Positions 57,814-64,000 of a DNA stretch of 64,000 bases are shown in pieces (position 1 is the first letter of the stretch; the number at the start of each line of letters is the position of its first letter). The notes below the pieces were generated by a model. It was not told the origin of the DNA and did no database searches. It worked only from the letters and a program-made list of their open reading frames with translations. Source of the DNA: JANQRZ01 sp965214485. GTDB taxonomy: Bacteria; Bacteroidota; Rhodothermia; Rhodothermales; JANQRZ01. A program made the position numbers and the translations under genes. Location: positions 1 through 64,000 of the forward strand of contig CBDCBW010000013.1 of the NCBI GenBank assembly GCA_965214485.1, written 5' to 3'.

Positions 57814-59253
57814 ATGCCCTCGCTCCGACGCCTCCGCCTGCTTTTCTGGATCGCGCTCTGCGCTGCCGCTCCGGTGCTGGCGCAGCAGCCGGCGGCCATC
57901 CTGCCGCTCCAACTCGACGTGGACCACGCCGCGTTTCGGTACGACGGCGAGACCTCGCTCGTCGAGGCGTACCTCGCCTTCGAGGCGTCGTCGCTGCCCT
58001 ACGTGCGGAGCGAGGAGCAGTTCGAGGTCGGGCTGCCGGTGGTGGTGTCGCTGCGGCGCTCCTCCACCGTCGACCTCGCGCAGGCGTCGAGCGAGGCCGC
58101 CTTCGCCGACACCCTGGCGTACCGCTTCGCCGTGGCGGACACGAGCGGCCTGGTGCAGGGGCAGTACTTCGTGCAGCAGGTCCGCGCGGCGGTGCCGCCG
58201 GGCGAGTACGTGCTCGAGGTCGACGTGCTCGGCGACACGGCGACGAGCCGCCTGCCCTTCTCGGCCCGGAGCGACGTGACGGTGCCGGACTTCGAGGACA
58301 CCGGGGCCGGGCGGGCGATGATCTCGGACCTCACCCTGGCCTCGAGCATCGAGCGCTCCGACGACCGCGCGTCCCCGTTCTACAAGAACGGCCTCGCGGT
58401 GCTGCCCAACCCGAACGGCCTCTTCGGCAAAGGCCTCCCGACGCTCTACTACTACGCCGAGGTCTACGGCCTCGACGGCACGCTCGCGGGCGGGGCCTAC
58501 ACCCTCTTCGCATACCTGGCCCCGTCGAACCTCGCGCAGCCGCTCCCGGGCTACCAGCAGCGCACCGAGCGCGCCGCGCAAGAGACCGACGTCGTCGCCG
58601 GGCAGTTCGACCTGAGCGGCCTCACGAGCGGGTCGTACTTCCTCCGGCTCGTGCTGCTCGACGAGAACAACGAGGCCCTCGCCGAGCAGGGGCGGAAGTT
58701 CTTCGTCTACAACCCCGCCGTCGCCCAGCCCGTGGCCGAGGCCGACGGGGCGTCCTACGAAGCCAACCTCTACGCGGTGATGCCCGAGGCCGAGGTGGAC
58801 GAGAACCTCGCCCACGCCGGCGTGCTCGCGAACGACCGCGAGGAGGCGCAGATGCGGAGCCTGGGCGACCTGGAGGCCAAGCGCGAGTTCCTCGTCCGCT
58901 TCTGGAGCGAGCGCGACGACAGCCCGCTGACGCCGATCAACGAGACCCGCCGCCGGTTCTACGAGCGCATCCAGTACGCCGACGACCGCTACTCGTCTTC
59001 CTTCGCCGAGGGCTGGACCACCGACCGCGGGCGCGTCGTGCTCAAGTATGGCCAGCCGTCGCAGATCGACCCGAACCTCTACGACAGCGACACGGTCCCG
59101 CACGAGACCTGGGAGTACGACAACATCCCCGGCGCGGGCCGCGCCGTCTTCATCTTCGTCGACCGCCTGGGCTTCGGCGATTTCGAGCTCGTCCACTCGA
59201 CCGTCAGCGGCGAGGTCAGTATGCCGAACTGGCGGGAGCAGCTCCGGCGGTGA
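57814..59253 (+). CDS. GWxTD-domain secreted protein
   Basis: A 479-residue precursor with a signal peptide cleaved near APVLAQQ (residue 24). Most of the protein is beta-rich (VEAYLAFEASSLPYVRSEEQ, LYYYAEVYGLDGTLAGGAYT). Near the end, FLVRFWSERDDSP and EGWTTDRGRVVLKYGQPSQI give the GWxTD motif at 400-404, typical of a Bacteroidota/Acidobacteria family of unknown function. It is likely periplasmic or outer-membrane attached. It overlaps the Sua5-type gene by GTGA. Confidence 0.85.
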   Translation: MPSLRRLRLLFWIALCAAAPVLAQQPAAILPLQLDVDHAAFRYDGETSLVEAYLAFEASSLPYVRSEEQFEVGLPVVVSLRRSSTVDLAQASSEAAFADTLAYRFAVADTSGLVQGQYFVQQVRAAVPPGEYVLEVDVLGDTATSRLPFSARSDVTVPDFEDTGAGRAMISDLTLASSIERSDDRASPFYKNGLAVLPNPNGLFGKGLPTLYYYAEVYGLDGTLAGGAYTLFAYLAPSNLAQPLPGYQQRTERAAQETDVVAGQFDLSGLTSGSYFLRLVLLDENNEALAEQGRKFFVYNPAVAQPVAEADGASYEANLYAVMPEAEVDENLAHAGVLANDREEAQMRSLGDLEAKREFLVRFWSERDDSPLTPINETRRRFYERIQYADDRYSSSFAEGWTTDRGRVVLKYGQPSQIDPNLYDSDTVPHETWEYDNIPGAGRAVFIFVDRLGFGDFELVHSTVSGEVSMPNWREQLRR

Positions 59254-59945
59254 GGCGAGGAGCGGACGAGCAGACGGGCGAGCGAACGGACGGGGGCGGA
59301 GTCGAGCGCGCCGCCGAGGTCGTCTGCGCCGGCGGCGTGATCGTCTACCCCACGGAGACCGTCTACGGCCTGGGCTGCGACCCGACCGACGCCGACGCCG
59401 TGGCCCGCGTCCGCGCCGTCAAAGGCCGCGACGCGGACCGTCCGATGCTGGCGCTCACCGACGCGTGGGGCCGCGTCGAAGCGTGGCTCGCCGGCCTCAC
59501 CGACGCGCACCGCCGCCTGATGCAGCACGACCCGCCGCTGCCGGTGACGCTCGTCTTCGACGCCTCGGGCGCTGCGCCGCGCGCGCTCGTCAGCACCGGC
59601 GGCACGCGGGCCGGCGGCACGGTGGGGCTGCGGCGGACGAGCGACCTGCTGTGCCGCGCGCTCATCGCCGTGGCCGACCGGCCCCTCCTCTCGACAAGCG
59701 CCAACCGCGCGGGGCGTCCCCCGGCCTCCCGCTTCGCCGACCTCGACCCTGCCGTGGCGGGCGCTGCCGACCTCGCGCTGGACGCCGGACACGCGCTCGG
59801 CGGGACGCCGAGCACCGTCGTGCGGATCGACCGAGGGCGGTGCGTCGTGCTGCGCGAAGGAGCTGTGGACGCAGCCACCGTGCGGGCCATTGCCGAGGGC
59901 ACAGGCACCGGGGGAGCAGGGAGCGGTCTTCGAGAGCCTGTTTGA
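59250..59945 (+). CDS. L-threonylcarbamoyladenylate synthase (Sua5/YciO/YrdC family)
   Basis: Makes threonylcarbamoyl-AMP for t6A37 on ANN-decoding tRNAs. AAEVVCAGGVIVYPTETVYG at about 21-40, ARVRAVKGRDADRPMLALT and LLSTSANRAGRPPA are the YrdC-domain motifs. 231 residues, single domain, without the C-terminal Sua5 domain. The first 18 residues are low-complexity (RGADEQTGERTDGGG) and the GTG start overlaps the GWxTD stop; a start nearer VERAAEV is possible. Confidence 0.85.
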   Translation: MRRGADEQTGERTDGGGVERAAEVVCAGGVIVYPTETVYGLGCDPTDADAVARVRAVKGRDADRPMLALTDAWGRVEAWLAGLTDAHRRLMQHDPPLPVTLVFDASGAAPRALVSTGGTRAGGTVGLRRTSDLLCRALIAVADRPLLSTSANRAGRPPASRFADLDPAVAGAADLALDAGHALGGTPSTVVRIDRGRCVVLREGAVDAATVRAIAEGTGTGGAGSGLREPV

Positions 59946-60131
59946 GGAGTTAGAGCGAAGGCAACAACGAGCGAGAAGGGCGCGCTCAAGGCGCGCGAAT
60001 CCGCAGGATCGGGGAGCACAGCGACCCCACCAGGCAAGCCCGTAGGCTCGGCGATGCGGGCTGGTGCCCGAACCCTCGCCGGGGCTCGGGCGTCTGTGGC
60101 GTCGTCGTCCCTTTCGCCCGCCTGGTACGTC

Positions 60132-60794
60132 ATGCCCTCTCGCATTGCCCTCGTCGCCGGAGCCAGCGGTCTCGTCGGCGGCCACCTCGTCCGCCGCCTG
60201 CTCGGGGCCGAAGCGTGGGGCCGCGTCGTCACCGTCGGTCGCCGCCCGCTCCCGCTGAGCCATCCGAAGCTGGAGCAGCACACGCTGGACTTCGCCCGGC
60301 TTCCCGACGTGCCCGGCTTCCCCCGCGCCGACGACGCCTTCTGCTGCCTCGGCACGACGATCAAAAAGGCCGGGTCCGAGGCGGCCTTCCGGCGGGTCGA
60401 CGTAGACTACGCGGTGGCCTTCGCGCGGGCGGCCCTCGCGCACGGGGCGAGCCAGGTCCTCGTGGTGAGCGCCCTCGGGGCTGAGGCCGGGTCGCGGATT
60501 TTCTACAACCGCATCAAGGGCGAGATGGAGCAGGCCGTCGCCGCGCTGCCGTTCGAGGCCGTGCAGATCGTCCGCCCGGCCCTCCTCCTCGGGGGCCGCG
60601 ACGAGACGCGCCCCGCCGAGCGGGCCTCGCAGGTGCTCCTCGGCGCGCTCCGCCCGCTGATGGTCGGCCCGCTGCGGGCGTACCGGCCCATCGAGGGCGA
60701 CGCGGTCGCGGCGGCGCTCGTCGCGGCGGCGCAGGTGCGGCGGCTCGGGGTCCACGCCTACGAGTCCGACGAGCTTCAGCGCCTCGCGCCATAG
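60132..60794 (+). CDS. NAD(P)-binding SDR-like protein (HTATIP2/YwnB type)
   Basis: A 220-residue atypical short-chain dehydrogenase: ALVAGASGLVGGHLVRRLL is the Rossmann motif, FCCLGTTIKKAGSEAAFRRV and VVSALGAEAGSRIFYNRIKG the group phrases, with the Tyr-x3-Lys replaced by YNRIKG. Proteins of this type bind NADPH; the reaction is unknown. Start MPSRIALVAG at 60132. The 186 bases before it (59946-60131) hold short inverted words (GGCGCGCTC/...GCGCGCG) but no gene. Confidence 0.78.
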   Translation: MPSRIALVAGASGLVGGHLVRRLLGAEAWGRVVTVGRRPLPLSHPKLEQHTLDFARLPDVPGFPRADDAFCCLGTTIKKAGSEAAFRRVDVDYAVAFARAALAHGASQVLVVSALGAEAGSRIFYNRIKGEMEQAVAALPFEAVQIVRPALLLGGRDETRPAERASQVLLGALRPLMVGPLRAYRPIEGDAVAAALVAAAQVRRLGVHAYESDELQRLAP

Positions 60795-60847
60795 CCTCGC
60801 GCCGCCGCCTCCCGCCGTCGCCTGCCGCCGCCTCGCGGCAGAGACTG

Positions 60848-60877
60848 TTTGGAAAGGGGAGGGCCTCGTCCTATGTT
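60848..60877 (+). promoter_or_regulatory. Bacteroidota-type promoter of the esterase gene
   Basis: TTTG (60848-60851), 20 bases, TATGTTC (60872-60878); ATG follows 49 bases later. It fits the -33 TTTG / -7 TAnnTTTG pattern well. Confidence 0.5.
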
Positions 60878-60920
60878 CCGGAGAAACTGACCTCTTCCTC
60901 CTGCAGGCGCTCTCTGAACC

Positions 60921-62102
60921 ATGCGTGCCGACGCAGCTCATACGGCGCTTGCGTGCGCCCTCCTCGTGGTCTTCCTCGCCGCCTGCGACCCGGCCGAGGT
61001 GACTTCGGGGTCTGCCTCCGCTGAGGCCGTGCTGCTCGGCGAGGTGACCTCCGGCGCGCGGGTGGCCGGCACCGACTGGGCGTGGATACCGGTGGCCGGG
61101 ATGACGTGCCGCAGCGGGTCGGGCACGGGCTTCGGGCTGCGGCGCGCGCCCGCCGACGCCTCGCCCGAGGCCGGGCGCAAGCTCGTGCTCTACCTCGACA
61201 GCGGCGGGGCCTGCTTCGCGCCCGGCCGGTGCCGCAACAGCAGCCCGGCGTACGACGCCGACGCCTTCGCCGCCACCATCGCCGAGTACGGGCAGTCCGG
61301 CATCTTCGCCGACCGGCCGGACAACCCCTTCCACGACTGGAACGCGGTCTACGTCCCCTACTGCACGGGCGACGTGTACATCGGCGACACGACGGACGTG
61401 GTCGTGCCCGGCCTCGAGGCCCTCGGCCCGCAGCAGTTCGTCGGCTACCGCAACATGGAGCGGCTGCTGGACCTCATTCAGGGTCAGGCTCGGCAGGCCA
61501 CGCAGGTCGCCTTCGTCGGCGCGAGCGGCGGCGGGTTCGGGACCATCGGGCTCTACGGCTTGGTCGCCGAGCGGCTCGCCCCGGCTCCGGTCCACCTCAT
61601 CAACGACGCCGGGCAGCTCCCGCCGAGCGACGCCGTGCTCACCGACTCGCTCCAGCTCCTCTGGCGCGAGGTGTGGAGCCTCGGGGCGGCGGCACCGGAC
61701 GGATGCGGAACGCCCTGCTTCCAGCCGAGCGGCGACGGGTTCGAGCTCGCCCTTCCCTACCACGCCCAAGCCCATCCCGACCGCCGCTTCGCCCTGATCT
61801 CGTACACCTCCGACTGGATCACCCAGTACAACTTCGGGTACCTCAACCCGAACTGCGTCCCGAGCGCGAACGGCGCGTGCATCGTCCCCGACGCCCTCTT
61901 CCGGGACGGGCTCCTCGGCATCCGGGCCTCTTTTGCCTCCACCCCCAACGCCGTCACCTATTTCGTCGAAGGGTCGGGGCACATGTCGATCCGCCGCGAC
62001 GACTTCTACGCCCTATCGGTCGGCGGTGTCCCGCTGAACGAGTGGGTCGGCGACGTGCTTACGGGCAGCGCCGGCCACGTCGGCCCGGCTCCGCGCGACT
62101 GA
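60921..62102 (+). CDS. Pectin acetylesterase-family lipoprotein esterase
   Basis: A 393-residue predicted lipoprotein: ALLVVFLAAC with C22 lipidated. The alpha/beta-hydrolase core has the oxyanion region LYLDSGGACFAPGRC (about 90-104), nucleophile S202 in FVGASGGGFGTIGL, and a C-terminal His in VEGSGHMSIRR, as in the pectinacetylesterase/NOTUM family. Several Cys pairs (C98/C104, C148) suggest disulfides. It probably removes acyl groups from an extracellular polysaccharide or lipid; the substrate is unknown. Its stop lies in a near-tandem duplication. Confidence 0.78.
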   Translation: MRADAAHTALACALLVVFLAACDPAEVTSGSASAEAVLLGEVTSGARVAGTDWAWIPVAGMTCRSGSGTGFGLRRAPADASPEAGRKLVLYLDSGGACFAPGRCRNSSPAYDADAFAATIAEYGQSGIFADRPDNPFHDWNAVYVPYCTGDVYIGDTTDVVVPGLEALGPQQFVGYRNMERLLDLIQGQARQATQVAFVGASGGGFGTIGLYGLVAERLAPAPVHLINDAGQLPPSDAVLTDSLQLLWREVWSLGAAAPDGCGTPCFQPSGDGFELALPYHAQAHPDRRFALISYTSDWITQYNFGYLNPNCVPSANGACIVPDALFRDGLLGIRASFASTPNAVTYFVEGSGHMSIRRDDFYALSVGGVPLNEWVGDVLTGSAGHVGPAPRD

Positions 62103-62134
62103 CGGGTTCAGGCACCCGGCTGACGGGTTCAGGC
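62099..62134 (+). repeat. Duplication of CTGACGGGTTCAGGC covering the esterase stop
   Basis: 15-base copies at 62099-62113 and 62120-62134 (period 21). The first contains the TGA stop. The P450 gene converges from the right and ends at 62140. Confidence 0.85.
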
Positions 62135-62139
62135 CCGGC

Positions 62140-63489
62140 TCAGCTCCGGCGCGTGACGCGGACGCGGAGCCGCTGGCTGGGTTGCAGCGTCATCAGCGCC
62201 CGGGGGACGATAGCGTGCACCTCGTTCAGCAGCTCGAACGAGACTCTCGGGCTGACGGTCGCCAGGAAGCTCTGCCCTTCCAGCAGCGCCATCCGGGCCC
62301 CGATGCACGCGCGCGGCCCGGCCCCGAAGGGCAGGTAGGCCAGCCTCGGCAAGCTCTGCTCGCGCTCCGCCTCGAAGCGCTCCGGCTCGAAGGCTCCGGG
62401 GTCGGGGAAGTGCTCCGGGAGGTGGTGCAGGATCAGCGGGCTGATGACCAGTTCGGTCCCGGCCGGCACCTCGACCCCGCCGAGCGAGAGGCTGCGCACG
62501 GCTTTGCGCCCGAAGGCGTAGCCCGGCGGAAACAGCCGGAGGGCTTCCTTGAAAACCTGGAGCGTGTAGGGCAAGCGCTCCAGGTCCCGGTAGCGGGGCG
62601 GAGCCGCACCGAGGACCGCCTGGTGCTCGGCCTCCATCCGGGCGAGGGGCTCGGGGTGGAGAGCGAGGAGCCACCACACCCACGACAGGGCGTTCTTCGG
62701 GTTCTCGGCCCCGGCGAGGAGGAACGTGGCGATCTCGTCGTAGATCTGCTGCCGGTCCACGCGGTAGGCCCCCTGCGGGCGGTCCGGGGGAGCCTCGGCC
62801 TGGGCGTCCAGGAGCAGGTCCAGCAAGTCGGCCTCCTCGCGCTGCGCGCCGGCTGCGGCTCGCTCGGCTAGGCGCTCGTCGATCATCCGGTTCACCAGGT
62901 CGCTCAGGTAGAGCGAGGCGGACTTCACCTGCTCGCCTTCGTCCCACTCGTCGGTGGCGCGCACCCGCTTCCGACCGCCGAGCGAGCCGGTGATCTGCAT
63001 CATGGCCTCGGTGACGGCGTCGGCCTCGCCGCCGAAGTCGGTCGAGAAGAGGGTGCGGCCGATGACCTGGATCGAGAACCGGCTCAGCTCCCACGTCAGG
63101 TCGATCTCCTGGCCGTCGCCCCACCGGGCCTGCGCCTCGTCGGCGCACGCGACCATCGCCGCGACCTGCCGCCGGGTCTGGGCCTTTCCGAACAGGCGTC
63201 CGATGAGCTTCTGCTGCCCCCGGTGCGCGGCGTTCGAGCTCGTGAGCATCCCGTTGCCCAGGCCCAGCCCCTCGCCCATGCCCTGGCCCGTCCCCATGAC
63301 GTGCTTCTGAAAGTCCGACTTCTCGAACGCCGCGGCCCGGGCGATGAGCACCTCCCGGATCAGGTCCAGCCCGTTGACGAGCAGAATCCGGTGGCTGCCC
63401 AGGGTGACCCACCCGATCTCCCCGACCTCGAGGCCGGCCTGGTATAGAGCTAGAGCGCGATTTTTCCCACTATCCTGGGATCGTTTCAT
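62140..63489 (-). CDS. Cytochrome P450 with altered I-helix
   Basis: A 449-residue bacterial-type P450 without a membrane anchor. The heme loop PFGAGPRACIGARMALLEG gives the axial C395; the ExxR pair is E315-R318 (EALRLFPP). The I-helix reads LLAGAENPKNALSW (about 257-270): the Glu is kept but the usual following Thr of the oxygen-activation pair is Asn263. Such changes occur in P450s that rearrange peroxides or use other proton routes. The start ATG 63489 (MKRSQDSGKN); the longer frame upstream is not conserved. No redox partner is adjacent. Substrate unknown. Confidence 0.85.
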   Translation of the reverse strand: MKRSQDSGKNRALALYQAGLEVGEIGWVTLGSHRILLVNGLDLIREVLIARAAAFEKSDFQKHVMGTGQGMGEGLGLGNGMLTSSNAAHRGQQKLIGRLFGKAQTRRQVAAMVACADEAQARWGDGQEIDLTWELSRFSIQVIGRTLFSTDFGGEADAVTEAMMQITGSLGGRKRVRATDEWDEGEQVKSASLYLSDLVNRMIDERLAERAAAGAQREEADLLDLLLDAQAEAPPDRPQGAYRVDRQQIYDEIATFLLAGAENPKNALSWVWWLLALHPEPLARMEAEHQAVLGAAPPRYRDLERLPYTLQVFKEALRLFPPGYAFGRKAVRSLSLGGVEVPAGTELVISPLILHHLPEHFPDPGAFEPERFEAEREQSLPRLAYLPFGAGPRACIGARMALLEGQSFLATVSPRVSFELLNEVHAIVPRALMTLQPSQRLRVRVTRRS

Positions 63490-63741
63490 AGGTCTCAGCA
63501 AAGGGCGGTGCGGATACGCTTCGGATGCTCTTCCGGCGGCGCTGCGCTGGGGGCTGCGTCTCAGCCTCACCCGGGGAACCAGGGCGGAGCCTGGGGGCGG
63601 CACGCCTGCAGAGCGCCCGAGCCACGGCGAGGCACGCCCGGAGCCGGAGTCTCGGACAATCTAACCCTTTTTTAGACGCGTGCCATTTCGGAAGGGGCCT
63701 TAGGAAGCAGAGCAGTTGGATCGGCTGCGTAGCTTCCTGCC

Positions 63742-64000
63742 ATGGCGCAAGTTAATCGCTACTACCGACACGCGAAGCTCTCCGAGCGCACGTTTCGCCA
63801 ACTCCTCCGCTACTTCGCCCTCGACCTCACCGCATCCGATACCGCACGTCTGACCGGCCTCTCGGTCCGCTCCGTCAATGCGATCTACCTCCGCCTGCGC
63901 CACCGCCTGCTCGAAGCCTGTGAACTCGACGCGCCCATCAATGGCACGCTCGAGATCGACGAGTCGCTCTTCGGCCCGCGTGGCGTGCGAGGCAAGCCCG
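63742..64000 (+). CDS. IS1595-family (ISXO2-like) transposase, 5' part
   Basis: The last 259 bases encode MAQVNRYYRHAKLSERTFRQ, then LLRYFALDLTASDTARLTGL, SVRSVNAIYLRLRHRLLEAC and LEIDESLFGPRGVRG. The helix-turn-helix with ASDTARLTGLS and the first catalytic Asp in EIDESLFG are the ISXO2-type DDE signature. The gene runs off the right edge. The terminal inverted repeat was not located; GGGGCCTTAGGAAGC near 63695 is a possible left end. AGGAAGC and GCTTCCT just before the ATG can pair. It is the only clear insertion sequence in the window. Confidence 0.8.
   Translation, partial: MAQVNRYYRHAKLSERTFRQLLRYFALDLTASDTARLTGLSVRSVNAIYLRLRHRLLEACELDAPINGTLEIDESLFGPRGVRGKP

Noticed and set aside
59946..60131. 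A mobile-element end in the gap after the Sua5-type gene
   Set aside because: GAGCCTGTTTGAGGAG resembles words at 57413 and 60841, but I could not define matching ends or a target duplication.

Overview
The window is a gene-dense, very GC-rich (about 70 percent by eye) stretch of bacterial chromosome. The gene families (a GWxTD-domain secreted protein, DUF3667, a four-helix-bundle protein, a CFI-box protein, FixABCX, an unusual distribution of mre genes), the general lack of Shine-Dalgarno sequences before starts, and promoter-like motifs of the TAnnTTTG or TATCTT type point to the Bacteroidota/Rhodothermota side of the tree, most likely a Rhodothermales relative such as Salinibacter or Rubrivirga. 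That assignment is inference from gene content; no rRNA gene is present.

Layout. 0-6 kb: a minus-strand run with the start of an ABC ATPase, a small membrane protein, a methyltransferase, pdxA, pepA and a c-type-cytochrome/beta-propeller lipoprotein. 6-17 kb: plus strand, with an LD-carboxypeptidase/PurN fusion, purH, mreB, mreC, dacB, hslV, a NYN nuclease-like gene and hslU. 17-26 kb: envelope glycan genes (GNAT/FemAB-like, GT2, GT-C-like, flippase), radC, a four-helix-bundle gene between inverted repeats, and a dprE1-like/ubiA pair. 26-33 kb: minus strand, with glutaryl-CoA dehydrogenase, an SLC13 transporter and fixABCX. 33-37 kb: a repeat-rich area with an MscS-cNMP channel, msrB and mreD. 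37-42 kb: a lysine/threonine-branch block dapD (frameshifted), dapA, dapB, thrA. 42-44 kb: tRNA-Ala and an accessory patch (DUF433, UPF0175, DUF2442) around an 11-unit repeat. 44-54 kb: icd, a polyprenol-phosphate mannose synthase, a DUF389 protein and pdhABC, whose operon is split by an AT-richer island carrying a CFI-box protein and a hicAB pair. 54-64 kb: DUF3667, pckA, the GWxTD protein, a Sua5-type enzyme, an SDR-like protein, a carboxylesterase lipoprotein, a cytochrome P450 and the start of an IS1595-type transposase.

Functionally the window is mostly housekeeping: purine synthesis, cell-shape and wall synthesis, DAP/threonine synthesis, the TCA entry and gluconeogenesis (pdh, icd, pckA), electron transfer from acyl-CoA (gcdH with fixABCX) and surface glycans.

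The most unusual signal lies between the genes. (1) A structured repeat of about 179 bases occurs twice, each time beginning on the base after a stop codon and in the sense of the gene it follows. (2) A second family, TAA followed by GAGCGGAAG, also starts exactly at stop codons, three times. (3) Perfect or near-perfect tandem duplications of 13-21 bases sit on start or stop codons at least eight times; one of them frameshifts the HicA toxin. Together these suggest a mutational or mobile process that targets, or is tolerated only at, gene boundaries. I do not know a described system that matches it.
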